Below, in pieces: positions 56,427-64,000 of a DNA stretch of 64,000 nt (the first letter of the stretch is position 1; the number at the start of each line of letters is the position of its first letter). The notes under the pieces are model-generated. The model worked only from the letters and a program-made list of their open reading frames with translations, was not told the DNA's origin and searched no databases. The stretch comes from Opitutus sp. GTDB lineage: Bacteria; Verrucomicrobiota; Verrucomicrobiia; Opitutales; Opitutaceae. Where the stretch lies: the NCBI GenBank assembly GCA_024707325.1, contig JANPZY010000001.1, positions 1,426,001-1,490,000 of the forward strand. The letters run 5' to 3'. The position numbers and the translations under genes were made by a program.

Positions 56427-56646
56427 ACCTTGCGGCGACCATGTTCGCACCGCGTCGCGACCGTGTCCGCACCTTTGGTCGATCGTGTGCGCACGTGGTC
56501 GCGACAGTGTCCGGCCTTTCGCTCGACCCTGTTCGCAATGGGGCTCGACCATGTGCGCTCCTTGTCCCGACCGTGTGCGCACCGTGTCCCGACTCGGGAC
56601 GGACCTTGGCTCGAGTCGGTCCGCACTCTGTCCCGAGTCGGGACAC
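56427..56646 (+). repeat. 22-bp degenerate tandem array 6 (10 units) with terminal hairpin
   Basis: Ten consecutive units of exactly 22 bases from 56427 to 56646, the longest array in the window, with no slip in register. The last unit contains the perfect palindrome TGTCCCGA G TCGGGACA (about 56629-56645). A terminator hairpin of the M16 gene follows at 56653. Confidence 0.9.
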
Positions 56647-56682
56647 GAAAAAAGCCGCGCCGGTTTTTTACGGCGCGGCTGA
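56647..56682 (-). terminator. Terminator of the M16 gene pair
   Basis: Stem AGCCGCGCCG / CGGCGCGGCT (56653-56680), with a run of six T on the minus-strand side. Confidence 0.8.
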
Positions 56683-56706
56683 AGGATGAGTGTATCCGGA
56701 ATCTGG

Positions 56707-58050
56707 TTACTTGGCGGCGGGCGCGGCGCCGGGAACGGAGCCGGCCTTGATCAGATACAGCGACTCGGGCTTCACGTATTTCTTGATCGCGGCGTTCACG
56801 TCCTTGGCGGTGAGCGCTTCGATGCGTTTCGGATATTCGTCGAGCCAGCTGACGTCGTAGCCGCGGTGGATCGCGTTGAGCAGCGCGCCGGCCATGCCAT
56901 CGGTGGTCGCGAGACCGACCTTGAACGAGCCGATGAGATCGCCCTTGCGGTTCTGCACTTCGTCTTCGGTCACGCCGTCCTTATACCACGCGTCGAGCTG
57001 GCGCTTGGTGGACTCGATGCCCTTGTCGAGCAGCGCGGGCGCAAACGTCGCCTGGATGCGCCAGTCGCCATCGGTAAACGTGTCGCGCGCGAGCGCGGAG
57101 CCGATGCCGTAGGTGAGGCCTTCCTTGTCGCGCACGTTGGCCATGAGGCGGCCGGTGAAGCCGCTGCCGAGGATCGCGGTCGCCATGCGCAGCGCTTGAT
57201 AATCCGGATCGCTGTAGCGAAGACCGGTGGCCTGGCCGAAGATCACGGTCACGCTCGGTTTGTCGGCCATGAACACGACCTGATCTTTCGGCGAATCGGT
57301 GCCGGTGGATTTCGCCGTGCGGAGCACGGGCACGCCGCCGGACCAACCGGCGAACGCCTTCTTCACTTCGGACTGGAGCTGCGCGACATCGACATCGCCG
57401 ACGGCGACGAGCGTGAGGTGCGCGGGGCCGTAGTGTTTTTGGTGAAACGCTTTCGCTTCTTCGAGCGTGGCGCTCTCGACCGCGGCGAGCAGTTCCTCGG
57501 TCGGTGGCTGGCGATTGGGATGGCCGACGGGATAGACCGTGCGCGTGAAGGTGTCGCCCGCGCGGAAGTCGGTGCTCTCGAGCTGGCGCTGGAGACCGCC
57601 CGCGAACTGCTTCTTGGCTTTCTCGAATTCCTCCGCGGAGAGCGCGGGCGTGCGCAGTTGCTCGGCGATGAGGCCGATGACGAGCGGCAGGTCCTTCTTC
57701 AGGCACTTCGCGCCGATCTGGAGCATCTGCGTGCCGACATCGAAGGAGATGTTGGCGCCGACGTTTTCGAGTTTCGCGGCGATTTCGAACTTGTCGGCGG
57801 AGGTCGTGCCTTTGTCGAGGAGCATGCCGACGAGCGTGGGAATCGCGATGTTGCCCTCGCCGGCAAACGCGTCACCGGCGGGCAGCGAACCTTGGATGGT
57901 CACGACATCCTTCACCGCGGTCGGATAGGCGATGAGGTCGATGCCGGAGACTTTCGTGCGCTGGACGCGCGAGGCGATCTGCGCATGGGCGGGCGCGACG
58001 AGCGCGAAGGACAGAATAGAAAAAAGCGGGAGAAAACGGAGTCGTTTCAT
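56707..58050 (-). CDS. M16-family peptidase-like protein, non-catalytic subunit type
   Basis: A 447-residue exported protein (signal about 1-23, ending AHA) with two M16 half-domains. The HxxEH zinc motif is absent from the N-terminal half. The C-terminal substrate-binding signature is present (GSGFTGRLMANVRDKEGLTYGIGS), the R/Y motif. It pairs with the zinc-bearing M16 protein upstream (58183), a common arrangement in which the two form a heterodimeric processing peptidase. A REP palindrome lies between the genes. Start 58050 (MKRLRFL) begins the signal peptide. Confidence 0.9.
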   Translation of the reverse strand: MKRLRFLPLFSILSFALVAPAHAQIASRVQRTKVSGIDLIAYPTAVKDVVTIQGSLPAGDAFAGEGNIAIPTLVGMLLDKGTTSADKFEIAAKLENVGANISFDVGTQMLQIGAKCLKKDLPLVIGLIAEQLRTPALSAEEFEKAKKQFAGGLQRQLESTDFRAGDTFTRTVYPVGHPNRQPPTEELLAAVESATLEEAKAFHQKHYGPAHLTLVAVGDVDVAQLQSEVKKAFAGWSGGVPVLRTAKSTGTDSPKDQVVFMADKPSVTVIFGQATGLRYSDPDYQALRMATAILGSGFTGRLMANVRDKEGLTYGIGSALARDTFTDGDWRIQATFAPALLDKGIESTKRQLDAWYKDGVTEDEVQNRKGDLIGSFKVGLATTDGMAGALLNAIHRGYDVSWLDEYPKRIEALTAKDVNAAIKKYVKPESLYLIKAGSVPGAAPAAK

Positions 58051-58074
58051 GGCGGAGAATTCCTTGGGTTTGTC

Positions 58075-58166
58075 ATTCTGAACGAAGTGAAGAATCCACT
58101 GGGCGCTTCGCTGCATCTGCGGGCTGCGATTTTCTCACTGGATTCTTCGCTTCGCTCAGAATGACA
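58075..58166. repeat. REP-like palindrome TTCTGAGCG, copy 5
   Basis: Arms TTGTCATTCTGAACGAAG (from 58071) and CTTCGCTTCGCTCAGAATGA (58147-58166) about 55 bases apart, between the two M16 genes of one likely transcript. Confidence 0.85.
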
Positions 58167-58182
58167 GAAATCGTTCCTTGGT

Positions 58183-59540
58183 TTATTTCACGACCGGCAC
58201 GAACCAGCCGGCGGTGCTCTGATCGCGGCCGAGGTATTCGTTGGCGACGCGTTTCACGTCGTCGGGCGTCACGTTCTTCGTGGCGTCCTCGACGGAGTAG
58301 TAGAGCGTCCAGTCGCCGGCGGCGATGCACTCGTTGAGATTGCCGGCGATGGCGAAGGAGCCGTCGCGCTGGTAGGCGGCGTCGGCGAGAATCTTCGCCG
58401 TGGCGGCCTGCACTTCGGCGGCGGTGACGCCCTCGTTCTTCAGTTTTTCGACCTCGTCGAAGACGATCTTCTCGACCTCTTCGTGACCGGCGCCGGGGGC
58501 GAGGGGGCGAAGATGATCGCCATGGATGGGTCGTGGTTGAAACCGAGGAACGTCTGCGTGCCCACGGTGAGATTTTTGTCGGTGAGCGCCTTGTAGAGAC
58601 GCGCGTTTTTGCCGTCGGTGAGAATGGCGGTGAGCACCTGCACGGCGGCGAAATCGGCGTGGCGCGCGGGCGGAACCTTGTAGCCGACGGCGACGACGCC
58701 GAGCTGGCCGGCGCGTTTCACGGTGACGTGACGCGGACCCGTTTGCTGCGGCTCCTCGGTGTAGATTTGCGGGATCGGCTTCGGCGAGCGCGGGAAGACA
58801 CCGTAGTATTTCTTCACGAGCGCGAGCGCCTCGGCGGGTTTGAAGTCGCCCACGATCGAGACCGTGGCGTTGTCCGGCCAGTAGAACGTATCGTAGAACT
58901 CCTTCAGTTTCTCGATCGGCACATTCTCGATGTCGCTGCGCCAGCCGATGGTGGAGTGGTGATACGGATGCGCGACGTAGGCGGCCTGGAAGATCTCCTT
59001 GATGAGCGCCTGGAAGGGCGAGTTCTCGCCGCGTTCGAACTCGTTGCGCACGACCGTCATCTCGGGCTGGCGGTCCTCGTCGCGCAGCCAGAGGTTGCGC
59101 ATGCGATCGGCCTCGATGGCCATGTAGCCCTCAAGGTGCTCGCTGCCGATGTTGGCGTAGTAGTTGGTGCGATCGAGCCAGGTGGTGGCGTTGTAGATAC
59201 CGCCGACTTTTTCGAGGAACTGGTCGACGCTGGTGCCCTTCTCGCGGTTGTAGGCGTCGGAGCCTTTGAACATCAAATGCTCGAGCAAGTGCGTGGCACC
59301 GGTCGTGCCGGTGACTTCATTGCGCGAACCGACCCGATACGTGACCATGAAGGTCAGCGTGGGACTCGAGTGGTCGGGCATGAGGAGGACGCTGAGCCCA
59401 TTGGACTCGAGCGTGTATTCGGAGATGTCGCCGACGGTTTTCACGAAGGAGAAGCCTTCGACTTTGACCGGCTCGGCGGCCCGCGCGGCGCCGCAGAGGG
59501 CGACGGCGGCGAACAGGAGCGCAAACAAGGATCGTTTCAT
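58183..59540 (-). CDS. M16-family zinc metallopeptidase (frameshifted)
   Basis: Signal peptide (about 1-23), then the inverted zinc motif HLLEH in GATHLLEHLMFKGS with the downstream Glu in RNEFERGEN. The body is full M16 (WDRTNYY-type strand, HPYHHSTIGW, FYWPDNATVSIVGDF). One C is missing from a C run on the minus strand (plus 58503-58507), so the frame breaks after AIIFAP; LAPGAGHEEVEKIVFDEVEKL continues it to 58183. Repaired length 452. Partner of the non-catalytic M16 gene downstream. Confidence 0.9.
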
Positions 59541-59858
59541 GAGGGAATGAACTGGGCGCGAACGTGCCCAAACTTTCCCGCACCGCCAAGCGGTTAGCGA
59601 TAAAACGTCCGAAAATAGGTCCTCCGGTCCAATCGCAGGATAAGCGGCGCCCGGAAAACCGCTTCGGCTCCGCTCGCGCCGGTTTTTCTGTCCAATGGTG
59701 AGACGCGCTTCGCTCGGGCATGAGTGTTGCGCGAGCGTGCGAGGACGTTGCATCGTGGTTGCACTTCGCCCGTGGCAGCGGTCGCTCACCCCGCCTGCCC
59801 GGCATTTGACCACTGCGCTCTTGCGAGAATCGATATAGCTCGTTCTTTCGCGGCTGCT

Positions 59859-62177
59859 TTGGACGCCCCACATCGCATTTCCGCTTCAGCGGCAGGCCGC
59901 TGCGTTTTGTTCGCGTGCCTGCTGGTCGGTTTCGTTGTCGCCGCAGAACCAGAGTTCTGCGGCGTCCCCGCCCGAGGTGGGCCGCCGAACGATCATTTTG
60001 TGCAACCGGAAAGCACGCGGCGGATGATCGCGATGGTTCGCGAGATCTACGACAAATCGGATCCGTTGCGGAATCCGTTTCGTTCGCGCGACAAGGTCCC
60101 GCTGCTGCGCGCGGAGCTCCAGGATGCCCCGGTCGAAAAACAACTGGGACTCAAGATGCAGATCGCGCTGTGCCTCCTGCAGGCCGGCCAGATCGACGAA
60201 GCGCTCGCGGAATACGACGACATTGATCGCCGCCTGCAATTGTTGAACTGGGAGCCGGAGCCGGCGCTGCAAATCGAGCTGATGACGGGCCGCGCGATGT
60301 GTCACCTCCGTCGCGGCGAAGTGGCCAACTGTCTCCTCAATCACAACGGCGACTCCTGCATTTTCCCGATCAAGGGCGGCGGCGTGCACGTGAAGCCCGA
60401 AGGCTCGCGTGCCGCGGTGGAAGTGCTCACGAACCTGCTCGAAAAATATCCGCGCGATCTGCGCGCGCGCTGGCTCCTCAACATCGCCTACATGACACTG
60501 GGCGAGTATCCCGACAGCGTGCCGCCCAAGCTCCTGATCGATCCGAAGCGCTTCGAGTCGGACTACGACATCACGCGATTCCACGATGTGGCCGGAAACG
60601 TCGGCCTCGCGATCAACGAGCTCGCGGGCGGCGTCGTGATGGAGGACTTCGATCACGATGGTTATCTCGACTTGATGATCTCCGCGTGGGGTTTCGAGGC
60701 GCGCGATCAGTTGCGCGTTTTCCGCAGCAACGGCGACGGCACCTTCACCGAGCGCACCGACCAGGCTGGGCTCACGGGCATCGTGGGCGGATTGAACCTC
60801 CGTCAGGGTGATTACAACAACGACGGCTTCGCCGACGTGCTCGTGTTGCGCGGCGCGTGGCTCGACAAAGAGGGGAATTATCCGTTCTCGCTGCTGCGCA
60901 ATAACGGTGACTTCACGTTTACCGACGTGACCGAGGAAGCGGGCGTGCTTCGTTTCAAACCGTCGCAGACGGCGGTGTGGTTCGACTTCAACGGCGACGG
61001 CTGGCTCGACATCTTCGTCGCCAACGAATCGGCCGGCGACAACGTGAAGCCGTGCGATCTTTTCCGTAACAACGGCGATGGCACGTTCACCGAGGTTGCT
61101 GCGGCCTGCGGCCTGGACCTGGTGGGATTTTTCAAAGGCGTCGCCGTGGGAGATTTCAACCGCGATGGTCGTCCGGATTTGTTGCTCTCGGATCGCGCCG
61201 GTCCGAAGCGCCTGCTGCGCAACGACGGCCCCGCGAGCCACGATCGCTCGACGACCGGCGCGTGGGTTTTCACGGATGTCGCGGAAGAGGCCGGGATCGA
61301 CGGACCGGACTTCAGTTTCCCGTGCTGGTTCTGGGACTACGACAATGACGGTTGGGATGATATCCTGATTTCCGGCTACGGCCTGCGCGATGTGGGCGAT
61401 GTCGCGGCGGACTACATGGGGCGTCCGACCTCCGCGTCTCGCGCGCGCCTCTACCGCAACAATGGCGACGGCACGTTTACCAACGTCAGTCGCGAGGCAG
61501 GAGTGAGCAAAGTCCTCCACACGATGGGCGCCGGTTTCGGCGATCTCGATAACGACGGCTGGCTCGACTTCTACCTCGGCACAGGCGACCCGGATTTCTC
61601 CACGCTCATGCCCAACCGGATGTTCCGCAACGATGGTGGAAAGCGTTTCCAAGACGTGACGACTTCCGGTGGCTTCGGCCAGCTGCAGAAAGGCCACGGT
61701 ATCGCATTTGGCGACCTCGATAACGACGGCGACCAGGACATTTACTCGGTGGTCGGCGGAGCGGTGGAGAGCGACAACTATCCCAACCAGCTCTTCGAGA
61801 ATCCCGGCCATGGAAACAATTGGCTGAAGCTCATGCTCGAGGGCACGCGCACCAATCGCGTCGCGATCGGAGCGCGCGTCAAAGTCGTCGCGCTCGAAAA
61901 CGGCGCCGAGCGCGCGATCCACCGCACGGTCACGGCCGGCGCGAGCTTCGGCAACAATCCGCTCCGCCAGGAAATCGGCCTCGGCAAGGCCACGGTGATC
62001 GACCGCGTCGAGGTCTTCTGGCCGGTCACGGGCAAGACGCAGATTTTCCGGCAGCTTTCGCCGAACCAGACTTACCGGCTCGTCGAGGGAAAGCCCGAGG
62101 CCGAGATCGTGAACTTGAAGTCGTTCTCCCTTCCCAAGACACCGTCTGCCGACGCATCGCATCATCACCACCACTGA
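59859..62177 (+). CDS. FG-GAP/VCBS repeat protein with ASPIC/UnbV domain
   Basis: Exported protein of about 772 residues. After a signal peptide (CVLFACLLVGFVVAAE) and a helical tetratricopeptide-like section (about 60-210) come seven calcium-binding propeller loops: DFDHDGYLD, DYNNDGFAD, DFNGDGWLD, DFNRDGRPD, DYDNDGWDD, DLDNDGWLD and DLDNDGDQD. It ends in an ASPIC/UnbV domain (IGARVKVVALENG; VEVFWPVTG). The C-terminus is a natural run of five His. Start: no ATG is near the signal peptide; TTG at 59859 is chosen, since the longer frame from 59724 lacks a signal-like start. Role: probably surface or periplasmic, function unknown. Confidence 0.85.
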   Translation: MDAPHRISASAAGRCVLFACLLVGFVVAAEPEFCGVPARGGPPNDHFVQPESTRRMIAMVREIYDKSDPLRNPFRSRDKVPLLRAELQDAPVEKQLGLKMQIALCLLQAGQIDEALAEYDDIDRRLQLLNWEPEPALQIELMTGRAMCHLRRGEVANCLLNHNGDSCIFPIKGGGVHVKPEGSRAAVEVLTNLLEKYPRDLRARWLLNIAYMTLGEYPDSVPPKLLIDPKRFESDYDITRFHDVAGNVGLAINELAGGVVMEDFDHDGYLDLMISAWGFEARDQLRVFRSNGDGTFTERTDQAGLTGIVGGLNLRQGDYNNDGFADVLVLRGAWLDKEGNYPFSLLRNNGDFTFTDVTEEAGVLRFKPSQTAVWFDFNGDGWLDIFVANESAGDNVKPCDLFRNNGDGTFTEVAAACGLDLVGFFKGVAVGDFNRDGRPDLLLSDRAGPKRLLRNDGPASHDRSTTGAWVFTDVAEEAGIDGPDFSFPCWFWDYDNDGWDDILISGYGLRDVGDVAADYMGRPTSASRARLYRNNGDGTFTNVSREAGVSKVLHTMGAGFGDLDNDGWLDFYLGTGDPDFSTLMPNRMFRNDGGKRFQDVTTSGGFGQLQKGHGIAFGDLDNDGDQDIYSVVGGAVESDNYPNQLFENPGHGNNWLKLMLEGTRTNRVAIGARVKVVALENGAERAIHRTVTAGASFGNNPLRQEIGLGKATVIDRVEVFWPVTGKTQIFRQLSPNQTYRLVEGKPEAEIVNLKSFSLPKTPSADASHHHHH

Positions 62178-62193
62178 AGCGCCTCTTTTCCCC

Positions 62194-62904
62194 ATGAGAC
62201 TCTCCTTTCTGGCTCCCTCGCTCCTCGTTTTTGCCTTCGCCGCATCCGTTGCCTCGGCGGACACGTCGTCGTCGCAGACGTATCCACTTTCCACCTACGC
62301 TGCACTGGGCTCGAGTTTCGCGCGGGATTCCGGTTTGCCGGCGCTGGGTTGGACCGAGGAGCAATTCAATGCTTTCGTCGAAGGCATGCGCGCGTCCGTG
62401 CGCGGCCAGCCTTACCCGTCTGACGAACAAACCGCGCTGCTGAAAAAAGACATCGAGCAGCGGCTGCGGGCGCTGGCCGAGGAATATCAGCGCAGACAAC
62501 TCGATTTCACCCAGCCCGGACGCCTCGACGAGTTCATGAAGAGCATGGTGAAGCAGCACTCGCTGCAGATGGCCGACAGCGGTTTGGCTTACGGATTGAT
62601 GCCTGGCCGCGGACCGAAGTTTCAGCCGGCTCCCGAGGACACGGTGCTGTTGAGTTGCGAGGCGCTCGGGCCCGATGGGAAAACGCAACTGCCGAAGCTG
62701 CGCCTCAGCGAGCAACGCGTGGTCGTCGAGTCGTTGATTCCGGGTTTGGCGGAGGGCGTGCAGATGATGACTCCCGGCAGCTCGGCGATCTTTATCGTGC
62801 CACCGGATCTATCGTTCGACGAAACGGACTGGCCTGAGGATCTCGCGCCTGGCTCGCCGATCATCTACATGGTGCGCCTGCACGAGATTGTGTCTGCGCC
62901 CTGA
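62194..62904 (+). CDS. FKBP-like peptidyl-prolyl isomerase family protein, exported
   Basis: A 236-residue protein: signal peptide (about 1-22), an N-terminal helical dimerisation-type region (about 30-135) and a C-terminal FKBP-like fold (DTVLLSCEALGPDGK, VVESLIPGLAEGVQMMTPG, SAIFIVPPDLSF, PGSPIIYMVRLHEI). Several aromatic active-site positions of FKBP12 are not obvious, so isomerase activity is uncertain; Mip-like periplasmic chaperones have the same layout. Sixteen bp after the ASPIC gene, so likely the same transcript. Confidence 0.75.
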   Translation: MRLSFLAPSLLVFAFAASVASADTSSSQTYPLSTYAALGSSFARDSGLPALGWTEEQFNAFVEGMRASVRGQPYPSDEQTALLKKDIEQRLRALAEEYQRRQLDFTQPGRLDEFMKSMVKQHSLQMADSGLAYGLMPGRGPKFQPAPEDTVLLSCEALGPDGKTQLPKLRLSEQRVVVESLIPGLAEGVQMMTPGSSAIFIVPPDLSFDETDWPEDLAPGSPIIYMVRLHEIVSAP

Positions 62905-62998
62905 TCTGCGCGATCGGTGGGCGCCTGCATGGCGCCGCCGCGTGGCAGTTTCATAATCCGGCTCGTCGGCGCGTCGGCGTCTCCTCTAGCCTGCGCGC

Positions 62999-64000
62999 AT
63001 GAGAAGACTCCTCCGACGTGCTGTTATTGCTTCTTTCGTCGTCGCGGTGTTCTGGGGCGAGGCCCTGGCCGCTGACGCTCGTCCGCTCGAAATCGAAGAT
63101 CTCTTCCGCCTGCGCCGCGTGAGCGAGCCGCAGGTTTCTCCCGATGGGCAGCAGGTGGTCTATGTCGTCACCGAAGTGCTCAAAGCGGAAAACCGCACCA
63201 ATGCCGACCTCTGGCTTGTGCCGGTCGCGGGTGGCGAGCCGCGCCAGCTCACCACTTCGCCGAAGCACGATCGCCACCCGCGCTGGTCGCCCGACGGAAA
63301 ATGGATCGCGTTCGAATCCGCGCGCGATGGCCAATCGCAAATCTGGCTGCTCCCCGTCTCCGGTGGCGAACCCCGCAAGCTCACCACGCTCTCGACGGGC
63401 GCTTCGCAGCCCGTGTGGTCGCCGGACGGCAGGAAGCTGGCGTTCGTCTCGTCCGTGTATCCAGAATTCTCGGACAAGCCGTTTGCCGAGTCCGACAAGC
63501 TCAACAAGGAGAAGGCCGAGGCCGCCGAGTCCAGCAAGGTGAAGGCCCGCGTGTTCACCGAACTGCTCTACCGCCACTGGGACACATGGAGCGATGGCAC
63601 CCGTCAGCATGTGTTCGTGATCGACGTGGAAAACGGCGCCGCGGTCGGCGAGCCGCGTGACGTCACGCCCGGTCCCAACGATGCCGTGCCCAACTCGATG
63701 ACTTTTGACGCGGGCGACGAGTTCGCCTTTTCGCCCGATGGCTCCGAGTTGTTCTTCACGGCGCCGCCGGAGCAGATCCGCGAACAAGCGTGGAGCACCA
63801 ACTACGACATTTGGGCGGTCAACCTTCAGACGCTCGAGCGTCGCCGCGTCACCGATAATCCCGCCGCCGACGGCCAGCCGCGTTTCTCGCCCGACGGAAA
63901 GTTCGTCGCGTATCGCGCGCAGTCACGCCCCGGCGCGGAAGCCGATCGCTGGCAGCTCTTCGTGATCGATCGCGCGAGCGGTCAGCACCGCAGCCTCACT
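62999..64000 (+). CDS. S9-family prolyl oligopeptidase/dipeptidyl-peptidase (partial)
   Basis: The first 334 codons of an exported peptidase. Signal peptide (about 1-25, ending ALA), then a beta-propeller whose blades carry TolB-like WSPDGK motifs (VSPDGQQVVYVV, RWSPDGKWIAFES, VWSPDGRKLAFVS, FSPDGSELFFT, RFSPDGKFVAY). These match the N-terminal half of S9C acylaminoacyl- or dipeptidyl-peptidases; the catalytic alpha/beta domain lies beyond the window. The frame is open to the last base. Start 62999 is the only ATG near the signal peptide; the spacer from the FKBP gene is 94 bp. Confidence 0.88.
   Translation, partial: MRRLLRRAVIASFVVAVFWGEALAADARPLEIEDLFRLRRVSEPQVSPDGQQVVYVVTEVLKAENRTNADLWLVPVAGGEPRQLTTSPKHDRHPRWSPDGKWIAFESARDGQSQIWLLPVSGGEPRKLTTLSTGASQPVWSPDGRKLAFVSSVYPEFSDKPFAESDKLNKEKAEAAESSKVKARVFTELLYRHWDTWSDGTRQHVFVIDVENGAAVGEPRDVTPGPNDAVPNSMTFDAGDEFAFSPDGSELFFTAPPEQIREQAWSTNYDIWAVNLQTLERRRVTDNPAADGQPRFSPDGKFVAYRAQSRPGAEADRWQLFVIDRASGQHRSLT

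Noticed and set aside
7089..56646. 22-bp arrays as CRISPR
   Set aside because: There is no constant repeat alternating with unique spacers; the variation is two dinucleotides per unit and some core positions, and no cas gene is in the window.

Overview
The window is a GC-rich chromosomal segment of a Gram-negative, outer-membrane-bearing bacterium. KdsB (KDO activation), a TonB-dependent receptor, TonB C-terminal proteins and an RND efflux pump all imply an outer membrane. Gene style (hybrid PAS kinases, DUF4097, ASPIC/UnbV and paired M16 proteins) and the dense families of short intergenic palindromes suggest a Verrucomicrobiota/Opitutaceae-type genome; that placement is an inference, since no rRNA or marker phylogeny is available here. 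I see no phage, insertion sequence, CRISPR array, tRNA or rRNA.

Layout. 1-3870 (-): large membrane hybrid histidine kinase, cut by the window start. 4038-6883 (+): two secreted TonB-C proteins and a chemoreceptor. 7190-13440: a dicarboxylate/amino-acid symporter (-) divergent from a MarR regulator, membrane fusion protein and RND pump (+). 13548-18738: LysR regulator, Mo-oxidoreductase, ABC ATPase, dienelactone hydrolase, a tightly overlapped GNAT/membrane protein/VOC operon (-) and a CBS protein. 18921-25798: HrpA helicase, then a small membrane protein, secreted endonuclease/phosphatase-family protein and ArsC-like protein. 26275-37428: a guanidine-type uptake and degradation locus (ABC importer, NikR-like regulator, convergent Gdx exporter, two DUF1989 deiminase-type subunits, biotin-dependent urea/guanidine carboxylase, allophanate hydrolase). 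37474-44394: DUF4097 protein, M32 carboxypeptidase, TatD, HPr, KdsB, a small membrane protein and CarA. 44500-53386: hybrid kinase divergent from lysine 2,3-aminomutase, an unknown secreted protein, and a TPP-riboswitch-controlled TonB receptor. 53490-64000: pRiA4b-type protein, serine hydrolase, an M16 pair, ASPIC/UnbV protein, FKBP-like protein and the start of an S9 peptidase.

Most notable. (1) Six intergenic arrays of a strictly 22-bp periodic but degenerate repeat, built from two imperfect palindromic cores separated by free dinucleotides; most end in a hairpin. (2) The guanidine locus carries a NikR homologue whose fourth metal ligand (Cys) is replaced by Tyr, and two matching 28-bp NikR-geometry elements precede its two main transcription units. 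(3) A TPP riboswitch sits upstream of an outer-membrane receptor. (4) About ten single frameshifts break otherwise intact conserved genes, mostly in homopolymers or GC runs, which points to sequence error rather than decay; affected genes are annotated as CDS with the shift position stated.
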